Below are positions 29,976 to 34,085 of a stretch of DNA of 34,085 bases, one piece after another. Source of the DNA: Clostridiales bacterium UBA6330 (lineage in GTDB: Bacteria > Bacillota > Clostridia > Oscillospirales > CAG-272); contig DJSQ01000011.1 of NCBI GenBank assembly GCA_002438075.1, forward strand, positions 1-34,085. The letters run 5' to 3'. The first letter of the stretch is position 1; the number at the start of each line of letters is the position of its first letter. Both the position numbers and the translations under genes were made by a program. The notes beneath the pieces are model-generated. The model was not told the DNA's origin. It worked only from the letters and a program-made list of their open reading frames with translations, and searched no databases.

Positions 29976-30530
29976 TCAGACCTGCATGATCTCCTTGTCC
30001 TTCTTTGCGGTAATGTCATCTACCTGCTTGATGTACTTGTCGGTCAGGTCCTGCACGGATTTCTCGCTTGCCTTCTGCTCGTCCTCGGTCATCTCGCCGT
30101 CCTTCTTCTGCTTCTTGATTTCGTCATTCGCTTCGCGGCGGACATTCCGAATGGCAACGCGCGCTTCCTCGCCCATTTTCTGAATCTGCTTGGTCAGCTC
30201 CTTGCGGTGCTCCTCGGTCAGCTGCGGGAAAATCAGACGAATCACACTGCCGTCGTCGCTCGGCGTAATGCCGATGTCGGATGCCAGAATCGCCTTCACC
30301 ATCGGCTTGAGGGTGGAGCGGTCGTAGGGAGAAATGGTCAGGGTTTTGGGGTCGGTCACGGTCACCGATGCCATATCCACAATGCGGGTCGGCGCGCCGT
30401 AGTATTCAAAGGTCACCTTGGACACAATGGCGGCGTTCGCCTGACTTGCGCGGATGGTGGAAAGATTGCTTTCGTAAGCTGCAATGCTCTTCTGCATTTT
30501 TTCTTCGGTCTGTTTGGTGTTGAATTTCAT
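29976..30530 (-). CDS. frr: Ribosome recycling factor
   Basis: The 184-aa protein splits post-termination ribosomes together with EF-G. It shows the family features: SIAAYESNLSTIRASQANAAIVSKV, YYGAPTRIVDMASVTV, PYDRSTLKPMVKAILASDIGITP, IRLIFPQLTEEHRKEL and a long basic coiled coil (ARVAIRNVRREANDEIKKQKK). Start ATG 30530 gives the usual length, whereas the upstream TTG at 30542 would add four residues. It follows pyrH with a 35-nt gap and is followed by a terminator. Confidence 0.97.
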   Translation of the reverse strand: MKFNTKQTEEKMQKSIAAYESNLSTIRASQANAAIVSKVTFEYYGAPTRIVDMASVTVTDPKTLTISPYDRSTLKPMVKAILASDIGITPSDDGSVIRLIFPQLTEEHRKELTKQIQKMGEEARVAIRNVRREANDEIKKQKKDGEMTEDEQKASEKSVQDLTDKYIKQVDDITAKKDKEIMQV

Positions 30531-30565
30531 ACTTTCATCCAATCCTTTCCTGAGTGTTCGGTTGT

Positions 30566-31285
30566 TCAGTCTTTGTTATGAATCAGGGTGCCGACAGGCT
30601 CGCCCATGACAACGCGGTAAATATTTTCGGGGTCCGCCAGCCCGAAGGCGTAGCCGTTCACATCGTTCTCCATGCAGAAAATCATGGCGGAGAGGTCCAG
30701 CGCCTTGAGGTTTTGGTCGATGATCTGACGGTAGGTCAGCTCGCTGTAGCGGGTTGCGGTCGGGTCCTTTCTCGGGTCGGCGCTGTAGATTGCGTCGATG
30801 TTCTTCGCCATCAGGACGCAGTCGGCATGAATTTCCGCCGCACGCAGGACCGCTGTGGTGTCGGTTGAGAAGTACGGAACGCCGAGCCCGCCGCCGAAAA
30901 TGACGACCTTGCCCGCCTCCAGTGCGGCGATTGCATCGCGCGCGGTGTATGTATCCGCAAAGGCATGAATGTCGACCGAGGTCATGACAACCGCCTCCAT
31001 GCCCGCGTGAATGAACGCATCCTGAAGCGCGATGGAGTTGATAACGGTTGCGAGCATTCCCATGTGGTCCGCACGGACGCGGTCCATATCGGTTCCCTGT
31101 CTGCCGCGCCAGATGTTCCCCGCGCCGACCACAACAGCGACCTGCACGCCCGCATCGACACAGCGTTTAATCTGTGCGGCGACCTGTGCGGTAAAATCAA
31201 AGTTCAGAATTCCGTCGGCTCCCGCGGCAAGCGCCTCGCCCGACAGCTTGAGCAGTACCCTGCGGTATTTCGGTTGCATCTCCAT
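30566..31285 (-). CDS. pyrH: UMP kinase
   Basis: The 239-aa amino-acid-kinase-fold enzyme phosphorylates UMP to UDP. Motifs: RRVLLKLSGEALAAG at the N-terminus, VVVGAGNIWRGR in the ATP region, and DHMGMLATVINSIALQDAF. FGGGLGVPYFSTDTTAVLRAAEIHAD and DPRKDPTATRYSELTY follow. ATG 31285 is chosen because AAGGAG lies seven bases upstream; the in-frame TTG at 31291 falls too close to it. It is the first gene of the operon. tsf and rpsB, often found upstream, are absent here. Confidence 0.97.
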   Translation of the reverse strand: MEMQPKYRRVLLKLSGEALAAGADGILNFDFTAQVAAQIKRCVDAGVQVAVVVGAGNIWRGRQGTDMDRVRADHMGMLATVINSIALQDAFIHAGMEAVVMTSVDIHAFADTYTARDAIAALEAGKVVIFGGGLGVPYFSTDTTAVLRAAEIHADCVLMAKNIDAIYSADPRKDPTATRYSELTYRQIIDQNLKALDLSAMIFCMENDVNGYAFGLADPENIYRVVMGEPVGTLIHNKD

Positions 31286-31321
31286 AATCAAGCTCCTTCT
31301 TCCGTTGTCCTATTCCTTTTT

Positions 31322-31350
31322 ATTTTACTACAAATCGAGCCGTTTGTAAA
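31322..31350 (-). promoter_or_regulatory. Promoter of the pyrH-frr-uppS-...-polC operon
   Basis: On the minus strand: -35 TTTACA (31345-31350), a 17-bp spacer and -10 TAAAAT (31322-31327). It lies 37 bp before the pyrH start. Confidence 0.75.
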
Positions 31351-31403
31351 CACCTTTTTTGTAAATAAAATACTTTTGCGGCGATTTTCCGCTCCGATTC
31401 GGC

Positions 31404-32336
31404 TTACAGCACCCGTGTTTGCCCGAAAACCGACCGCACATCCTCCGCTCTGGGCGGCAGGGTTCCCTCGGTCATGCAGGCGGCGGTGCCGAACGAGACT
31501 GCCGTGCGCAGGACGGCTTCACGGTCCAGTCCCCGCGCGGTCGCGTGCAGAACGCCCGCCAGCGTGCTGTCTCCCGCACCGATGGTGGAAACGGGATGCG
31601 CCAGCTTGGGCACGGACAGAATCAGCGAGTCCTGCCCATCCGACCAGACCGCGCCGTCTCCTCCGAGACTAATCATAACCTCCTCCGCCACGCCGCGCTT
31701 CACCAGCTCCGCCGCCGCGTGTGCCGCGTCCTGCGCGTTTTCCACAGGTGTTCCGAGGAAGGAGACAATCTCCTGCTCGTTCGGCTTGATGAGCCACGGG
31801 TGAATTTTGGTCAGGTCCTCGGGCGTAAAGGAGTTGGAATCCACAATCACGCGCACACCGCTTGCAATGAGACGGCGCAAAAAGGCAATGACCTCCGCCT
31901 TCTCCAAGCCCTTCGGATTCCTTCCCGCAAACGCGAGCAGGTCCCCCGCGCGGCAGGTGTCAAGCACCGATTTCTCCAGCTCGTGCAGAATATCGGGCGT
32001 CACGCGGAAGGTATCGAGACTGATGCGTGTTTCCTTGCTGTCTGCGGGGTGCAGGGTAATGTTCTCACGGATGCGTCCCGCCGTGTGAATCGGCGCATAG
32101 TGCAGACCGTCGCGCTTCAGCTGTGCCTCAAACGCCGCGCCGTTCTCGTCACCGAGAATGACGAATGCGGTGCTTTCGGTTCCGTTGACCTTCAGGGCAC
32201 GGGAAATGTTAATCCCCTTTCCACCCGCATCGCAGAGGATGCTGTCAACGTAGTTTTCCTTCTGCGCCTCGAAATGCGCCATCCGATAATGCAGATCGAA
32301 CGCAGGGTTGAGCGTAATCGTGTAAATTGCTTTCAT
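31404..32336 (-). CDS. fruK: 1-phosphofructokinase-like sugar kinase (PfkB family)
   Basis: The 310-aa kinase has the PfkB fold. The N-terminus ITLNPAFDLHYRM and the motif DAGGKGINISRALK are typical of the 1-phosphofructokinase/tagatose-6-phosphate kinase branch. The catalytic STIGAGDSTLAGVL motif (Asp about residue 254) is intact. It would phosphorylate fructose-1-phosphate, or a related hexose phosphate, using ATP. AAAGGAAAC precedes the ATG at 32336. It follows the YolD-like gene by 12 nt and may be cotranscribed with the Y-family polymerase, which is functionally odd. No fructose PTS gene is in the window, so substrate choice remains open. Confidence 0.85.
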   Translation of the reverse strand: MKAIYTITLNPAFDLHYRMAHFEAQKENYVDSILCDAGGKGINISRALKVNGTESTAFVILGDENGAAFEAQLKRDGLHYAPIHTAGRIRENITLHPADSKETRISLDTFRVTPDILHELEKSVLDTCRAGDLLAFAGRNPKGLEKAEVIAFLRRLIASGVRVIVDSNSFTPEDLTKIHPWLIKPNEQEIVSFLGTPVENAQDAAHAAAELVKRGVAEEVMISLGGDGAVWSDGQDSLILSVPKLAHPVSTIGAGDSTLAGVLHATARGLDREAVLRTAVSFGTAACMTEGTLPPRAEDVRSVFGQTRVL

Positions 32337-32348
32337 ATTCGTTTCCTT

Positions 32349-32684
32349 TCAGCTGTTGAACTTGTTGAGCTCCGAAATTTCCGATATATCGTCGAATCGG
32401 ATTGAGGTCTTGACAATCCGCAGACTGCGGGTGGCAAGATCAATGTCCGATACCATACCGACCGTTGTTTTGTAGGCATTACCGTCATAATGCGTCACGC
32501 GCACCAGACTGCCGCGCGCGGTGCGGGACAGCCTCCGCGACAGCGCCGCCGCGTCCTCCTCGGAGAGCGTCCGCCGCGGCTCGGGCTTCCGCTCCTGCTC
32601 ACGGATCAGCTCCTCAAAGCCGCGCAGTGCCGCAAACGGCATGAATTGGCGCGCGCGGTCAAGGTTACTTGCCTTCTTCTCCAC
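32349..32684 (-). CDS. YolD-like family protein
   Basis: The 111-aa protein matches the YolD-like family found beside Y-family polymerase genes in Firmicutes. Typical features are the N-terminal RARQFMPFAALRGFEELI and the SM-like beta segment with GSLVRVTHYDGNAYKTTVGMVSDIDLATRSLRI ending in FDDISEI. The family's role is not established, but pairing with UmuC-type polymerases suggests regulation of or partnering in translesion synthesis. Its start lies 20 nt inside the polymerase gene, so the two are coupled. Confidence 0.88.
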   Translation of the reverse strand: MEKKASNLDRARQFMPFAALRGFEELIREQERKPEPRRTLSEEDAAALSRRLSRTARGSLVRVTHYDGNAYKTTVGMVSDIDLATRSLRIVKTSIRFDDISEISELNKFNS

Positions 32685-33939
32685 TGTTGTGCCCTCCGAT
32701 CAGCCGATTCCGCTCCCGCGCGGTCGCCTTTTCCTCAAGGCTGATTCCGTGCAGAATCGCATTCTTGCCGTATTTTTTTCGCAGTCCCAGAACCGTTTTC
32801 TGGAGCTCCAGCTCGCGCTTCTCCGCGTCGAGGTCGGTAAACAGGTCCAGCGTTGCGCAAGCCTCGTCCTGTAGGTCGTTCAGTCCCACATTGATGCGGC
32901 GGATGGGATAGTTCGGGTTGACGGTTTTGCGGAAGCAGTCCACAAACGCGCGGCGGATTTTCTTTGCCGAGTTGGTATAGCCGCCGAGCTTTACGGTCGT
33001 TCCCGCCGACCCGCGCACATCGCGCGAATAGCCGACCGAAAGGCTGATGGAATCGGTGACCTTGCGCCGCTCGATCAGCTCCAGAACCAGCGGGTCCACC
33101 ATTTCCTTGAGCACCGTCAGCGCATCCTCAAAGCGGTAATCCTCAAAGAGAATCTGACCGTTTGAAATGGATTCGCTCTTGGCTACATAGGCGTGAATGT
33201 CCGCAATGGTGCACGGCTCGCGCCCGTGGGCATGGTCAATCAGGAATTCCGCATTGACGCCGAATTCGCGGTAGAGCTTTGCCTCCTCGCATTCCGCAAC
33301 GCCGCGCAAATCGAAGATGCCCATTTTCTCAAGCCGCTTTGCAATGCCGTGACCGACATTCCAGATGTCCGTCAGCGGCTGATGATACCACACCGTTCGT
33401 TTGAATTCTTCCTCGTCCAGATATCCGACGCGGTCCGGTGCGTGCTTTGCCGTAATGTCCAGCGCAACCTTTGCCAGAAAGAGGTTAGTCCCGATTCCGA
33501 CGGTTGCGCAGATGCCGCCCGTTTCGCGGTACACCGCATCGGTCAGCAGCTTTGCCAGCTCCCGCTCGTTCATGCCGTAGAGCCTGCGGTAGGACGTGAT
33601 GTCCAGAAAGCATTCGTCAATGGAATACACATGGATGTCCTCGGGGCTGATATAGCGCAGGTAAACCGAATAGATGCGCGCCGCATATTCCATATACCGC
33701 TTCATGCGCGGGAGCGCCGTGATATAGTCGATTCCCTCGGGAATTTCGTAAATTCTGCATCGGTTCCGCACGCCCAATTCCTTGAGCGCGGGAGAAACCG
33801 CCAGACAGATGGCACCTCGCCCGCGGGACGGGTCCGCGACCACAAGCCGCGTTTTCATGGTGTCAAGTCCGCGTTCGGCGCATTCCACGGAAGCGAAAAA
33901 GCTTTTGAGGTCGATGCAAAGATACATCCTGTCGTCCAT
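32665..33939 (-). CDS. Y-family DNA polymerase (DinB/UmuC type)
   Basis: The 424-aa translesion polymerase has the expected palm motifs: MYLCIDLKSFFASVEC, with the metal ligand D10, and VYSIDECFLDIT, with D108 and E109. A helix-hairpin-helix thumb (DIWNVGHGIAKRLEKMGIFDLRGVA) and a C-terminal little-finger region follow. The set with YolD resembles the UvrX/UmuC-like group of Firmicutes rather than classical DinB. ATG 33939 is chosen because GGGAGGTG lies just upstream; the in-frame TTG at 33957 lies before that site. No LexA box is obvious in the short gap to the tRNA. Confidence 0.92.
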   Translation of the reverse strand: MDDRMYLCIDLKSFFASVECAERGLDTMKTRLVVADPSRGRGAICLAVSPALKELGVRNRCRIYEIPEGIDYITALPRMKRYMEYAARIYSVYLRYISPEDIHVYSIDECFLDITSYRRLYGMNERELAKLLTDAVYRETGGICATVGIGTNLFLAKVALDITAKHAPDRVGYLDEEEFKRTVWYHQPLTDIWNVGHGIAKRLEKMGIFDLRGVAECEEAKLYREFGVNAEFLIDHAHGREPCTIADIHAYVAKSESISNGQILFEDYRFEDALTVLKEMVDPLVLELIERRKVTDSISLSVGYSRDVRGSAGTTVKLGGYTNSAKKIRRAFVDCFRKTVNPNYPIRRINVGLNDLQDEACATLDLFTDLDAEKRELELQKTVLGLRKKYGKNAILHGISLEEKATARERNRLIGGHNSGEEGK

Positions 33940-33957
33940 TCGACACCTCCCAAACAA

Positions 33958-33996
33958 GCAAAACCCTGCCGCCCAAAAACATCAGGCGGCAGGGTT
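33958..33996 (-). terminator. Terminator after the tRNA-Leu gene
   Basis: AACCCTGCCGCC (33962-33973) pairs with GGCGGCAGGGTT (33985-33996), a 12-bp perfect stem. On the minus strand TTTTG follows. It lies five bases past the CCA end of the tRNA, upstream of the polymerase gene. Confidence 0.85.
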
Positions 33997-34001
33997 CCCT
34001 T

Positions 34002-34085
34002 TGGTGCCGGTAGTCGGGGTCGAACCGACACGGTATCGCTACCACGGGATTTTGAGTCCCGCGCGTCTGCCAATTCCACCACAGC
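34002..34085 (-). tRNA. tRNA-Leu (anticodon CAA), 5' end cut by the window
   Basis: On the minus strand the sequence has the long-variable-arm leucine layout. The D-arm region is GGTGGAATTGGCAGACGC. The anticodon stem CGGGA/TCCCG encloses CTCAAAA, giving anticodon CAA (codon UUG). The variable arm is GGTAGCGATACC. The T-arm GTCGG/CCGAC has loop TTCGACC. The 3' end ACCGGCACCA has CCA encoded. A few 5' acceptor bases lie beyond the window. Confidence 0.92.

Noticed and set aside
34070..34085. Apparent acceptor-stem mismatch in the tRNA-Leu
   Set aside because: The 5' end is outside the window and only four stem bases are visible, so a defect cannot be claimed.

Overview
The window looks like chromosomal DNA of an anaerobic Gram-positive bacterium of the class Clostridia, probably a gut Oscillospirales- or Christensenellales-like organism. 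The reasons are a PolC-type replicative polymerase, the Firmicutes gene order pyrH-frr-uppS-cdsA-dxr-rseP-ispG-polC, a DacF-type carboxypeptidase, a YitT protein, a YolD/Y-family polymerase pair, strong GGAGG ribosome binding sites and moderately high GC. The lineage is an inference from gene content only.

Positions 1-6644 (+) hold one tightly packed operon of iron-sulfur and flavin proteins, cut at its 5' end: HdrA, MvhD/FlxD, two 4Fe-4S proteins like FlxB and FlxC, an FAD/NAD-binding FlxA/AsrB/PyrK-like protein, a ferredoxin-type FrdB/HdrC-like protein, and a soluble fumarate reductase-like flavoprotein. Together they suggest a cytoplasmic, flavin-based electron-bifurcating complex in which NADH electrons are split between a low-potential acceptor (ferredoxin) and fumarate or a similar enoate. 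A small PQ-loop-like membrane protein and a terminator follow, then a YitT-family gene (7152-8024) with its own promoter and terminator.

Positions about 8351-13979 (+) look like a complete, integrase-less filamentous phage (inovirus) prophage of about 5.6 kb. It has a DUF3846-like gene, a candidate ssDNA-binding gene, a 75-aa coat-like protein, a hairpin terminator, a secreted and anchored adsorption-like protein, two small membrane proteins, a Zot/pI assembly ATPase, two small genes, a 520-bp hairpin-rich intergenic region, a Rep_1-type rolling-circle initiator and a large terminal hairpin. Both ends carry TTTTGTATAAT. The left copy is part of a perfect 11-6-11 palindrome with the geometry of a XerC/XerD dif site. 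When circularised, the gene order follows that of phage Ff (gII-gV-gVIII-gIII-gVI-gI).

Positions 14207-20348 hold topB, a small P-loop ATPase, pgi and dacF (all -), and a divergent flavodoxin-fold-like gene (+). Several near-consensus sigma-A promoters and hairpin terminators delimit these units. Positions 20398-31285 (-) form the pyrH-to-polC operon for nucleotide, translation, isoprenoid/undecaprenyl, phospholipid, membrane-proteolysis and replication functions, with a clear promoter before pyrH and an internal terminator between frr and uppS. Positions 31404-33939 (-) hold a Y-family DNA polymerase, a YolD-like protein and a 1-phosphofructokinase-like sugar kinase. A partial tRNA-Leu(CAA) with its terminator closes the window.
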